From Rhizobium leguminosarum (lineage in GTDB: Bacteria; Pseudomonadota; Alphaproteobacteria; Rhizobiales; Rhizobiaceae): 64,000 bases of DNA. Below the pieces are notes generated by a model. That model saw only the letters and a program-made list of their open reading frames with translations. It was not told where the DNA came from and made no database searches. The stretch is from positions 124,001 to 188,000 of the forward strand of contig NZ_CP016293.1 of assembly GCF_001679785.1 (NCBI RefSeq). The letters are read 5' to 3'. Of the stretch, positions 52,881 through 61,385 are shown piece after piece. A program made the position numbers and the translations under genes. Numbering within the stretch: the first letter of the stretch is position 1; each line of letters begins with the position of its first letter.

Positions 52881-53704
52881 TTGAGGGCTCCAGAGGTGAG
52901 GCCGGATACGATGCGGCGCTGCAAGAGAACGAAGATGGCGAGGATCGGTGTCACATACATCGTGGCGTAGGCCATGATGTTGTTCCATTCGTTGGTGTTC
53001 GGCCCCATGAAGGAATTGAGGCCGACGCTTGCCGGCTGAAGCTCGGCCGCCTGGATCATCGACTTCGAATAGACGAATTCGCCGAAGGCCTGCATGAAGA
53101 TCAGGATGGCGCTGACCAGGATGCCGTTTCGAGCGAGCGGCAGCACGATATTGAAAAAGGCGCCGACGCGCGAATTGCCGTCGACGAGTGCTGCCTCCTC
53201 CAGTTCCTGGGGAACGCTCATGAAGGTGGCGCGCACCAGGATGACGAAAAAGGGCATGCTCTTTGCCGCGACCGCAATGATGACGGCAAGGCGCGGAGTG
53301 GAAAGCAGGCCGATCTGCGAGAAGCCGACGAAGATCGGCGTGATCATCAGCGAGGCCGGCAGGACCTGCAGCATCAGGATCAGGAACAGGCCGATATCCA
53401 CCCAGACGTTGCGGTATCTGGCGAGCACATAGGCGCAGCCGACGCCGAGCACGGTGATCAGCGCCATGGAACCCAGAGCGATGACCAGTGAGTTCCAGAG
53501 GTAGCGGCCCATGTCGCGGCTTTCCCAGACATAGGTATAGGTGCCCCATTGGGGTGCTGCCGGCCAGAAGCTCGGCGGCGTCGCGAACATCTCCGAGCCG
53601 CTTTTCAGCGCGGTGATGTACATCCAGTAGAGCGGGAAGAGATAGATCGCCGCCATGACGATCGATATTGCGAGCATCAGCCGGTCGCGGTTCGTCGTAT
53701 TCAT
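52877..53704 (-). CDS. Carbohydrate ABC importer permease, UgpE/MalG type
   Basis: Inner-membrane permease of 275 residues starting MNTTNRDRLM; about six segments, EAA loop EAALVDGNS. ATG overlaps the preceding permease stop (ATGA at 53701-53704). Confidence 0.9.
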   Translation of the reverse strand: MNTTNRDRLMLAISIVMAAIYLFPLYWMYITALKSGSEMFATPPSFWPAAPQWGTYTYVWESRDMGRYLWNSLVIALGSMALITVLGVGCAYVLARYRNVWVDIGLFLILMLQVLPASLMITPIFVGFSQIGLLSTPRLAVIIAVAAKSMPFFVILVRATFMSVPQELEEAALVDGNSRVGAFFNIVLPLARNGILVSAILIFMQAFGEFVYSKSMIQAAELQPASVGLNSFMGPNTNEWNNIMAYATMYVTPILAIFVLLQRRIVSGLTSGALK

Positions 53705-54603
53705 CCGCGCACCTCGTGGCGTGTGGACCGGACATAGACGACGGATGCGAACATGACGAAGACGATCATGATGACGGAGATCGTTGCGCCCTTGGCGAAG
53801 TCGTATTGGCGGAAGGACAGATCCCAGGCCCAATATTGCGTGACATTCGACGAATTGTTGGGCCCGCCCGACGTGATCGCGGCGAAAAGATCGAACTGCT
53901 GCAAGGTGAAGATCAGGCCGAGCGCGATGATGGCGCCGATGGTCGAGCGCATCATCGGCAGCGTGATTGTCCAGAAGCGCTGCCAGACGTTGGCGCCGTC
54001 GAGTTCGGCCGCCTCAAAGAGGTCGGCCGGAATGCCTGCAAGACCAACGGAAAGCAGGATCATGTTGAACGAGGTGCCGAGCCAGACATTGGCGATGATA
54101 ACGGCATAGAGCGAATAATGCGGGTCCGAGCGCCAGAAGATGTTGCCGGAGATGATGCCGCTTTCCTTTAGAATGAAATTCAACACGCCGAAATCGCCCG
54201 ACAGAATCCAGTTCCAGATGGCGCCAACGACGAGGCCGGGCATCACCCAGGAGACCAGGAACAGGCCGCGCATCCATGAGGCGCCGGGAAAATTGACCCA
54301 GAAGAACAGCGCCAGGCCGAAGCCGATCAGGAACTGGCCGGCGATGGAGCCAACGACGAAGATGACGGTGTTATAGAGGATCGGCAGCGTTTCCGGCTGC
54401 GCGAAGAGGTCGGTATAATTCTTGAAGCCGACGAAGGGACGCGAGAAGGTCCCGAGGCTGAACATGTCGACCTCCTGGAAGCTCATCACGACATTGTAGA
54501 TCAGCGGCAGCCCCGCCATCAGGAACAGAAAACCGAGCGGGAAAGCGACCAGCACGATATCGAAACCGCGGCCGTCCCTGACGCTCATCAGGATCCTCTT
54601 CAT
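53701..54603 (-). CDS. Carbohydrate ABC importer permease, UgpA/MalF type
   Basis: Inner-membrane permease of 300 residues; about six segments, EAA loop EAAELDGAN. GGAGG just upstream of the ATG at 54603; MSVRDG at 54588 is an alternative start. Confidence 0.9.
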   Translation of the reverse strand: MKRILMSVRDGRGFDIVLVAFPLGFLFLMAGLPLIYNVVMSFQEVDMFSLGTFSRPFVGFKNYTDLFAQPETLPILYNTVIFVVGSIAGQFLIGFGLALFFWVNFPGASWMRGLFLVSWVMPGLVVGAIWNWILSGDFGVLNFILKESGIISGNIFWRSDPHYSLYAVIIANVWLGTSFNMILLSVGLAGIPADLFEAAELDGANVWQRFWTITLPMMRSTIGAIIALGLIFTLQQFDLFAAITSGGPNNSSNVTQYWAWDLSFRQYDFAKGATISVIMIVFVMFASVVYVRSTRHEVRG

Positions 54604-54703
54604 GGGTCCTCCGATACTCCGAACGGGGCCGCCTGGCGCATGATGCGGAAGACGGCCCCCGCCGGGAGGAAATGGTTGGATGGCTGTTGAGCCATCGGTG
54701 GAT

Positions 54704-54750
54704 CCCCTTCTCCCCAGCGGGGAGAAGGTGGCGGCAGCCGGATGAGGGGC
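54704..54750. repeat. Nested-palindrome repeat, RIME-like, copy 1
   Basis: CCTTCTCCCC-AGC-GGGGAGAAGG hairpin (54706-54728) followed by GATGAGGGG. This is the pattern of the rhizobial intergenic mosaic elements (RIME). It lies in inverted orientation to copy 2 at 54805-54862. Confidence 0.8.
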
Positions 54751-54804
54751 AGCGAACTCGGCGTCTGCTGTTCTTCACTTGCGTTCAGAACATTCATCGC
54801 TGTC

Positions 54805-54862
54805 GCTCCTCACCCCTCATCTGCCCTTTGGGCATCTTCTCCCCGCTGGGGAGAAGAGGAGC
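54805..54862. repeat. Nested-palindrome repeat, RIME-like, copy 2
   Basis: GCTCCTC/GAGGAGC ends enclose CCCCTCATC, CCCTTTGGGC and a TTCTCCCC-GCT-GGGGAGAA hairpin. Together with copy 1 it forms a large inverted repeat inside the operon between the binding-protein and permease genes. Confidence 0.8.
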
Positions 54863-54883
54863 AAGAGGCTGGCTCGACGCCAA

Positions 54884-56116
54884 CTAGCCTAATACAGCCT
54901 TGATCTTGTCGGCTGCCTGGTCGAGCGCGTCTTTCGGGCTCATCTGGCCGGTGAGTGCTGCCTGAATAGCGTCCTGGATCGCCTTGGAGATCTTCGGCCA
55001 TTGCGGATGCGGGCCGCGCGGCTTGGCGTATTTCAGCTGTTCGAGGAAGACCTTGAGGGCGGCATCCTTCAGCGGCTGACCGGTTTCCGGGATCGAAATG
55101 TCGGAGCGAGCCGGAAGCTGGCCGAAATTCTTGAACATCTTGTCGTCATGCGAGGCGAAATATTCGAGCGCCTTGAAGGCTTCGACCGGATGTTTGCTGG
55201 TGGAGAAGATCGCCCAGTTGAAGTCACCCATGGCCGACGAGCGTTCAGCGCCTTCCTTCGGAACCGGAAGCAATGTGACGCCCCAGTCGAACTTCGCTTC
55301 CTGGCTCATGCGGTCGAGCTCCCAGGGACCCGAGATCGCCATTGCCGCATTGCCTGAGTTGAAGGTGCCGGTCGAATCCCACTGGCCGCGCGTCAGCGTG
55401 TCGGGGGAAGCAAGCTTCTCGTCCATGATCGTCTTCCAGACCTCAAGCGCCTTCACCGCGCCCTCGGCATTGATATTTTCATAACTGCCGCCACCCATCT
55501 GAGCCCAGGGAAGGAACTGGAAGGTGCCTTCTTCATTGGCCTTGGCCGAGAAGGCGAGACCGTAGACGTTCTTGGCGGGGTCGGTCAGCTTGCGCGCATC
55601 TTCGACGAGCTCGTCCCAGGTCTGCGGTGGCTTGTTCGGATCGAGGCCCTTCGCCTTGAACATGTCCTTGTTGTAGTAGAGCGCGATCGTGTTCGTCGCC
55701 TTCGGCACGCCAAAATACTTGCCGTCCCACTCCACGGATTTCAGCGGTCCGGGGAAATAGTTTGCCGGCTTGATGACCGTCGACTTGGAGATCATGTCGG
55801 TGAGGTCGAGGAAGGCGCCGCGCGACGAGAACAGCGCATGCTCCGGATTGTCGACGGCGATGATGTCGGGCGCCTGGCCGGTTGCATAGGCGCGCATGGC
55901 CTCGGTGACGACGTCGTCGAACTGGATCAGCCGGTATTCGATCTTGATGCCGTTGTTCTGGGCGTTGAACTCCTTGACGAGGTTCGGCGCCGGCTGGATG
56001 TCCCTGTCCAGCGACCAGAGCGTCAGCGTGACGTCTTCGGCCCTGGCCGAAAGGCCGGTGAGCGAGATGCCTGCAAGCGCCAGAGCGCCCAGAATTGCAT
56101 ATTTGCGGATAGCCAT
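54884..56116 (-). CDS. Carbohydrate ABC importer substrate-binding protein, family 1
   Basis: Periplasmic binding protein of 410 residues; signal peptide [20 protein letters not shown], cleavage near ARAED; body as in UgpB/MalE ([20 protein letters not shown]). AAAGGAGG precedes the ATG. Separated from the permeases by the RIME-like pair, which may lower expression of the membrane genes relative to this abundant binding protein. Confidence 0.9.
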   Translation of the reverse strand: MAIRKYAILGALALAGISLTGLSARAEDVTLTLWSLDRDIQPAPNLVKEFNAQNNGIKIEYRLIQFDDVVTEAMRAYATGQAPDIIAVDNPEHALFSSRGAFLDLTDMISKSTVIKPANYFPGPLKSVEWDGKYFGVPKATNTIALYYNKDMFKAKGLDPNKPPQTWDELVEDARKLTDPAKNVYGLAFSAKANEEGTFQFLPWAQMGGGSYENINAEGAVKALEVWKTIMDEKLASPDTLTRGQWDSTGTFNSGNAAMAISGPWELDRMSQEAKFDWGVTLLPVPKEGAERSSAMGDFNWAIFSTSKHPVEAFKALEYFASHDDKMFKNFGQLPARSDISIPETGQPLKDAALKVFLEQLKYAKPRGPHPQWPKISKAIQDAIQAALTGQMSPKDALDQAADKIKAVLG

Positions 56117-56178
56117 GGTTCTCCTCCTTTGTGGTTATCCCCGTTTCCGGCAATTCCTCTTTGCCGGCCACGATATCA

Positions 56179-57081
56179 TCAGACCGGATCGACGACGAAT
56201 TCGCCGCCCCGGGCATGCTTGAGGTGGTTGAGCGCATAGACCTGGCCGGTCATTTCAAGCGCGTCGCGATAGACCGGGTCGTGCCAGCCTTCGATATCGA
56301 TGGAGCCCGACCAGCCGGCAAGGCGCAGCTCGGAAATGATGTCGGTCCAGTTGCTGTCGCCGAAGCCCGGCGTGCGCATGAAGACGAACTTCTCCTTGCC
56401 GAAGATGCCGTGTTCCTTGATGACCTCCCAGCGGATGGTCGCGTCCTTGCCGTGGACGTGGAAGAACTTGTGCGCCCATTTGCGGATCTGCGGCAAAGGG
56501 TCGATCAGATAGACCATCTGATGGCACGGCTCCCACTCCAGCCCGATATTATCGTCAGGCGTCTCGTTGAACATCAGTTCCCAGGCGTCGGGATTATGGG
56601 CGATATTCCAGTCGCCGGTCGCCCAGTTGCCGTCCATGGCGCAATTCTCGAAGGCGATCTTGATGCCCTTGTCGGCGGCGCGCTTGGCAAGCTCGCTCCA
56701 GATCTGCTTGTAGCGAGGCAGGCTGTCGGTCAGCGGCTTGCCGCGGATGCGGCCGGTGAAGCCGGCAACGCAGGTGGCGCCGAAGTGATGGGCATTGTCG
56801 ATGCAGTCCTTCCAGCCCTGCAGCGTCTCGAGGTCGATCGCGGTCTCTTCCAGCGGATTGCCGAACATGCCGAGCGTCGAGATGGTGATGTCGCGGTCGC
56901 CGATCGCATCGAGGCAGCGCTTGCCGAGTTCGGCAAGGTCCTGGCCCTTGGTCGTCTGCCAGAAGAAGGGTTCGAAGCTTTCGAAGCCCATGCCGGCGAT
57001 CTCGCCGATGCGGGTTGCGGCATCGCCCTTGTTGCCGCTGACCATGGTGCCGATACGAATGGATTTTGCAGGGTTGCTCAC
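56179..57081 (-). CDS. Sugar phosphate isomerase/epimerase-family TIM-barrel protein (GTG start)
   Basis: AP-endonuclease-2-type TIM-barrel protein of 300 residues related to xylose isomerase, IolE/IolI and similar enzymes. The pattern includes FENCAMDGNW, GLEWEPCHQMVYLIDP, KFFHVHGKDA and GSIDIEGWHDP, giving the Glu, His and Asp metal ligands. GTG at 57081 with AGGA upstream. In an operon with a Gfo/Idh/MocA oxidoreductase and a sugar importer: probably isomerises or epimerises the oxidised sugar. Confidence 0.85.
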   Translation of the reverse strand: MSNPAKSIRIGTMVSGNKGDAATRIGEIAGMGFESFEPFFWQTTKGQDLAELGKRCLDAIGDRDITISTLGMFGNPLEETAIDLETLQGWKDCIDNAHHFGATCVAGFTGRIRGKPLTDSLPRYKQIWSELAKRAADKGIKIAFENCAMDGNWATGDWNIAHNPDAWELMFNETPDDNIGLEWEPCHQMVYLIDPLPQIRKWAHKFFHVHGKDATIRWEVIKEHGIFGKEKFVFMRTPGFGDSNWTDIISELRLAGWSGSIDIEGWHDPVYRDALEMTGQVYALNHLKHARGGEFVVDPV

Positions 57082-57092
57082 GTCACGTCATC

Positions 57093-58127
57093 CTATGCTG
57101 AAATTTCGACGCGCCTGCCCGTCTTGGCGCTTTCGATCGCGCCGAAGACCATGGCAAGGCTTCGGATATTGTCGGAATTGACCGTCTCGGGCCGTTTGCC
57201 GGTGCCGATCGCCGCGATGAAGTCGGCGATGACGCTGGCGTGACCATGGGTCTCCTCGTCATGCTCCGGACCGGGAACGTTTACGGCAGCGTGCCCACGC
57301 AAAAGGCCGGGCTCTTCACCGGCGATGGTCGCCTTGAAACTCTCTTCCCCATTCCAGGTGAGCATTCCCTTCGAGCCGACGAGGCGCCACTGGCTTTCCC
57401 AGCTGGTGCGCTCGCCCTCGGCGCACCAGGAGCCGCGATAGGTGAAGACGATGTCGTCGGAAAATTCGAAGATGGCATTGGCCGAGGCGCCGTGCCGGTA
57501 CCACGAACCCTTCGGATTGCGCTCGACGCAATAGACGGCAAGCGGCTTCCTGTCGGCGACGTAGCGGGCCGCATCGAAAGTGTGGATCGCCATGTCGAGA
57601 AGCAGGACGTTGTCCATCTCTTCGCGGAAGCCGCCGAAATGCGGGGCCAGGAAGAAGTCGCAATGGATGCCGGTGAGTTCGCCGATCGCGCCGCTTTCGA
57701 CGAAGCGGCGAAGGCGCCTGACGCCTGATATGAAGCGGCGGTTCTGGATGACGGCGTGGATGCGGCCGGTCTCGGCGGCAAGATCGATCAGCGCGGCGCC
57801 CTCGGCAAGCGAGGCCGCCATCGGCTTTTCGCTGAGCACATGGCAGCCGGCCTTGAGTGCGGTGGAAACGACGTCGTAGCGCGCGGCTGGAATGACGATG
57901 TCGAAGACCAGGTCGGCCTTTGTGGCCGCGATGACGTCGGACAAGTCCGAACCGATGACGGCGCCTTCAAGGCCGAACTCCGCGGCCAGCTTTTCCGCCG
58001 TCTCCCGGTTCAGGTCGACTAGGCCGACGATGATGATGGAGTCGGCCAGCAGAGGGTTGGAAGCGATGGCGCGCAACCAACCTTTGGACATAGCTCCGCA
58101 CCCGCACAGAATGGCATTGAATTTCAC
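57093..58127 (-). CDS. Gfo/Idh/MocA-family oxidoreductase (GTG start)
   Basis: NAD(P)-dependent sugar or inositol dehydrogenase-like protein of 344 residues: glycine-rich CGCGAM (residues 8-13) and SEKP (residues 99-102). Start is GTG at 58127 with GGAGG 5 bases upstream; the longer frame to 58205 would run through the LacI operator. First gene of the operon controlled by the palindrome at 58175-58188. Confidence 0.87.
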   Translation of the reverse strand: MKFNAILCGCGAMSKGWLRAIASNPLLADSIIIVGLVDLNRETAEKLAAEFGLEGAVIGSDLSDVIAATKADLVFDIVIPAARYDVVSTALKAGCHVLSEKPMAASLAEGAALIDLAAETGRIHAVIQNRRFISGVRRLRRFVESGAIGELTGIHCDFFLAPHFGGFREEMDNVLLLDMAIHTFDAARYVADRKPLAVYCVERNPKGSWYRHGASANAIFEFSDDIVFTYRGSWCAEGERTSWESQWRLVGSKGMLTWNGEESFKATIAGEEPGLLRGHAAVNVPGPEHDEETHGHASVIADFIAAIGTGKRPETVNSDNIRSLAMVFGAIESAKTGRRVEISA

Positions 58128-58174
58128 GACTTCCTCCAGGGGAACGGTGTCAACTCTCCTCGTGACACGCACTC

Positions 58175-58188
58175 CGTAAACGTTTACG
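58175..58188. promoter_or_regulatory. LacI-type operator, perfect 14-bp palindrome
   Basis: CGTAAACGTTTACG, a perfect palindrome with the central CG of LacI-family sites, 48 bases upstream of the Gfo/Idh/MocA gene and just downstream of its promoter. Confidence 0.8.
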
Positions 58189-58218
58189 ACTGTAGGCGAA
58201 AACATTTTGCGGTGTCAA
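58189..58218 (-). promoter_or_regulatory. Promoter of the sugar importer operon
   Basis: On the minus strand TTGACA (58218-58213), an 18-base spacer and TACAGT (58194-58189, 4 of 6 matching). The LacI-type palindrome overlaps the expected transcription start, which suits steric repression. Confidence 0.55.
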
Positions 58219-58277
58219 TAGACGCCAAATGGGAAATTACGGCCCCCAGATCCGGACGGATCTGAACTAAAGAAATG

Positions 58278-58325
58278 GAGCATGATGTCGTCCGAAAACC
58301 GCGCACACTTTTCGGCATCATGCTC
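58278..58325. repeat. 48-bp palindromic repeat, copy 2
   Basis: Same structure as copy 1 at 45206-45253 (2 differences). It ends 18 bases before the LacI start codon at 58344, so it sits in that gene's leader. Confidence 0.85.
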
Positions 58326-58343
58326 CGGGGAAAATCGTCAGCG

Positions 58344-59387
58344 ATGAAAGGGATTCGCCAGCTTGCCGAACACTTGAATATCTCGATCGGCACGGTCTCC
58401 CGCGCGCTGAATGGCAAGCCTGATGTCAATCAGGAAACCCGCCGGCGGGTGTTGGCGGCGGCCGAGGAACTCGGCTATGTCGCCAACCAGTCTGGGCGGA
58501 GCCTGAGGCAGGGGGAGACGAAGGTCATCGGGTTGATGATCGAATCCAGCAAGGAGACGGTCGAGAACGCCGACAACTTCTTCCTCGGCGTCACCAGCGG
58601 CCTGCAGAGCGTCTTTTCCCGCCACAAGCTAGACCTCATCATGTTGCCCTGTCCGAGCGACGAGGACCCGCACGAATATCTGAAGCGGATGGTGGCGCGG
58701 CGCATCGTCGATGCGATGATCATCTCGGACACGCAGCGCGTCGACCGACGCATCGACTTTCTATCGCGGGCGAAGATCCCCTTCGTCGCGCTCGGCCGCA
58801 GCCTTTCGGCCAGCAATTTCCCCTGGATCGATCTCGATTTCGAGGGCGTGGCCGACCATGCCGTCGAGCGGCTGATCGCGCTGGGCCACCGCCGGATCGC
58901 GATCACCGCGCCGTCGAGCGAGGCCAACCTCGGCTATCTCTTTGTCGAAAGCTATCGCCGGGCGCTCGAGCGGCACGACATTGCCTTCGACCCGTCACTC
59001 GTCATCCGCGTCAGGTCGAGCGAACAGGGCGGCTATCAGGCGGCCCATGAGCTGCTGCTGCACGAAGAGCGGCCGACGGCGGTGATCCTGATCTACGAGC
59101 TGATGGCGATCGGCCTTTACCGCCGCCTGACGGAATCGGGCGTCATGCCCGGCCGCGACCTTGCGGTGATCGGCTTCCGCGACGCTCCGCGCGCACGGTT
59201 CCTGCAGCCGTCGCTGAGCTGCTTCCGCATCTCGCTCTACGATCTCGGTGTCGCGCTCGGCCGGATGCTTCTCGCCACCATGCCGGCCTATCGAGATTTC
59301 TATCCGGGAGGCGAGCGCAACATCATCTGGCCCCTCGAACTGATGCCGGGCGAAAGCGATGCATTCGATGTGGGGGCCATGGTCTGA
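58344..59387 (+). CDS. LacI-family transcriptional regulator
   Basis: Regulator of 347 residues with the helix-turn-helix MKGIRQLAEHLNISIGTVSR and ALNGKPDVNQETRRRV, then a sugar-binding core. Start at 58344: the longer frame to 58275 lies in the repeat element and is unlikely to be translated. The ribosome site is poor (GGGGAAAA 12 bases upstream). Divergent from the operon 58127-51810, whose promoter carries a perfect LacI palindrome, so it is the probable repressor. Confidence 0.88.
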   Translation: MKGIRQLAEHLNISIGTVSRALNGKPDVNQETRRRVLAAAEELGYVANQSGRSLRQGETKVIGLMIESSKETVENADNFFLGVTSGLQSVFSRHKLDLIMLPCPSDEDPHEYLKRMVARRIVDAMIISDTQRVDRRIDFLSRAKIPFVALGRSLSASNFPWIDLDFEGVADHAVERLIALGHRRIAITAPSSEANLGYLFVESYRRALERHDIAFDPSLVIRVRSSEQGGYQAAHELLLHEERPTAVILIYELMAIGLYRRLTESGVMPGRDLAVIGFRDAPRARFLQPSLSCFRISLYDLGVALGRMLLATMPAYRDFYPGGERNIIWPLELMPGESDAFDVGAMV

Positions 59388-59436
59388 GACCGGCAGGTTG
59401 GGTATATTCCCTCTTGATGTAGAGTGGATGGTTTTG

Positions 59437-59685
59437 ATGAAAATGTCCTTCATGACCGGCGCAGCCTTCAACCGGAATCCGAGCAAGGCGAAGAAGGAAG
59501 CGAGCGAGCGGCCGCTGGTGATCACTGATCGCGGCGAAGCGGCCTATGTGCTTGTCAGCTATGCTGAATTTCAGGTGAACTGGACGCCGAAGACGCTGTT
59601 TGAGGCATTGCGCGATCCCTCCGCTGATGAAAGGGAATTCGCACCCGCGCGGCTGGGCTTTGACAACAGGACCGTCGAATTCTGA
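59437..59685 (+). CDS. Phd/YefM-type antitoxin-like protein without an adjacent toxin
   Basis: Small protein of 82 residues. The core (ASERPLVITDRGEAAYVLVSYAEF) has the pattern of Phd/YefM antitoxin N-terminal DNA-binding domains (VITDRG..AYVLVS), and the tail (ADEREFAP...RTVEF) is acidic and disordered-like. The start could also be 59428. No PIN, Doc or RelE gene follows: 44 bases later the LLM gene ends on the opposite strand. An orphan antitoxin, or a remnant of a lost module. Confidence 0.7.
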   Translation: MKMSFMTGAAFNRNPSKAKKEASERPLVITDRGEAAYVLVSYAEFQVNWTPKTLFEALRDPSADEREFAPARLGFDNRTVEF

Positions 59686-59729
59686 CGATTACGCCGTCGT
59701 ATTGCCGCGCGGGGATTGCCCGTAGCGTC

Positions 59730-61064
59730 TTACGCACTGGCGGCGAAAAACCGGTTCTCCGGCCGCGGCAATCCGAGATGTTCGCGTAGCGTCGTGCCCT
59801 GGTATTCGCTGCGGAACAGGCCGCGGCGCTGCAGCTCGGGAACCAGCCGTTCGGTGACGTCGGTGAGACCCTGCGGCAGATAGGGGAAGACGATGTTGAA
59901 GCCGTCCGAACCCTCCTCGTCAAGCCAGCGCTCCATCTCGTCGGCGATGCCGGCCGGCGTGCCGACGAAGGCGAGGCCTGCATAACCGCCATAACGCTGC
60001 GCCAATTGGCGGACCGTCAGATTTTCCTCGGCCGCAAGCTTCAGCACCTGGGCGCGGCCGGTCTTGCTGGCATTGGTGTCGGGAATATCGGCCGGCAGCG
60101 GCGCGTCGGGATCGAAGCCCGAAGCGTCATGGCCGAGCGCAATCGAAAGCGAGGCGATGGCGCTGTCGTAATGCACCAGACTGTCGAGTGTGGCGCGTTT
60201 GGCGCGTGCCTCGTCGATGCTGTCGCCGACGATGACGAAGGCGGCGGGCAGGATCTTCAGATGGTCGCGGTTGCGGCCGATGGCTTCCATGCGACCCTTG
60301 ATATCGGCATAAAGCGCCCTGCCCGCGGCAAGATCGCGCGGCGAACAGAAGACCATCTCGGCGGTCTCAGCGGCAAGCTGGCGGCCAGGGTCCGACTGGC
60401 CGGCCTGGACGATGACAGGCCAGCCCTGCGGCGGCCGGGCGATATTGAGCGGCCCGCGCACGCTCAGTTCCTCGCCCTTGTGGCCGAGCACATGCATCTT
60501 TTCCGGATCGAAGAACAGGCCGCTTTCCCGGTCGCGGATGAAGGCATCGTCGGCGAAGCTGTCCCAGAGCCCGGTCACGACATCATAGAATTCCCGGGCG
60601 CGATGATAACGCTCGCCATGCTCCACATGTTCGTCAAGGCCGAAATTGAGGGCGGCGTCGGGGTTGGACGTTGTGACGATGTTCCAGCCGGCGCGGCCGC
60701 CGCTGATATGGTCGAGCGAGGCGAAACGACGGGCGATGTGATAGGGCTCGTCGAATGTGGTGGACGCGGTCGCGACGAGGCCGATACGATCCGTCACCGC
60801 CGCCAGCGCCGACAGCAGCGTGAAGGGCTCGAAGGAGGTCACGGTGTGGCTGCGCCTGAGCGCCTCGACCGGCATGTTGAGCACGGCAAGGTGATCGGCC
60901 ATGAAGAAGGCGTCGAATTTCGCCCGCTCCAACGCCTGCGCGAAGGACTTCAGATAGGCGAAATTGAAGTTGGCGTCGGGATAGGAACCGGGATAGCGCC
61001 AGGCGCCGGTATGCAGGCTGACGGGACGCATGAAGGCGCCGAGGCGCAACTGCCGTGGGGTCAT
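59730..61064 (-). CDS. LLM-class flavin-dependent monooxygenase (NtaA/SnaA/DszA type)
   Basis: Protein of 444 residues of the bacterial luciferase-like fold; the group uses reduced FMN to oxidise sulfonates, sulfones or chelators. Blocks HTGAWRYPGSYPDANFNF, FDAFFMADHLAVL, AGWNIVTTSNPDAALNFG and PVIVQAGQSDPGR are typical. GAGGA 7 bases upstream of ATG. Divergent from the SfnB-like gene. Confidence 0.9.
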   Translation of the reverse strand: MTPRQLRLGAFMRPVSLHTGAWRYPGSYPDANFNFAYLKSFAQALERAKFDAFFMADHLAVLNMPVEALRRSHTVTSFEPFTLLSALAAVTDRIGLVATASTTFDEPYHIARRFASLDHISGGRAGWNIVTTSNPDAALNFGLDEHVEHGERYHRAREFYDVVTGLWDSFADDAFIRDRESGLFFDPEKMHVLGHKGEELSVRGPLNIARPPQGWPVIVQAGQSDPGRQLAAETAEMVFCSPRDLAAGRALYADIKGRMEAIGRNRDHLKILPAAFVIVGDSIDEARAKRATLDSLVHYDSAIASLSIALGHDASGFDPDAPLPADIPDTNASKTGRAQVLKLAAEENLTVRQLAQRYGGYAGLAFVGTPAGIADEMERWLDEEGSDGFNIVFPYLPQGLTDVTERLVPELQRRGLFRSEYQGTTLREHLGLPRPENRFFAASA

Positions 61065-61385
61065 GATTTTTCCTCATGGATCGGGCAAGGCGGCCGCCTG
61101 CCCCGCATTGGGCGTTCTCTCTGCAATCGCTGCGGCGACGCATCTGACATCGGTTACGTAGGAGGTCGCCGCAGTCAAAACGAGACCGGAGCGCCAGTTC
61201 TGGGCAGGAATTTTGTCGCTTCCCAGGCGACCGCGTCGCACGAGTGCCGGCCCGCGACACTAATCGCGGCGGTCGGAGCCTGATAAGCAAACACTTTTTA
61301 TTTTCTATCACATCTATAGAATTTGTACTCTTATCTCGGCGTTCGATTTCTTCCACCGATAGGCTCGTCAGAATTGGAGACATCG
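61065..61385. other. Intergenic region between divergent sulfur-scavenging genes
   Basis: 321 bases without a gene. The left two thirds is GC-rich; the right part (61285-61335) is AT-rich and probably holds the promoter of the SfnB-like gene, with an inverted repeat at 61303-61321. The LLM gene promoter must lie in the left part, but no clear element was found. Confidence 0.6.
61303..61321. promoter_or_regulatory. Inverted repeat upstream of the SfnB-like gene
   Basis: TTCTAT-N7-ATAGAA in an AT-rich tract 65 bases before the SfnB-like start, possibly a LysR-type site. Function inferred. Confidence 0.35.

Noticed and set aside
56146..56166. Terminator between the isomerase and binding-protein genes
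   Set aside because: There is a 7-bp CCGGCAA/TTGCCGG stem but no U-run, and the downstream gene is in the same operon; could be a minor structural hairpin only.
59686..59729. Toxin gene after the Phd-type antitoxin
   Set aside because: No start, no PIN/Doc/RelE motif and only 44 bases before the opposite-strand gene ends.
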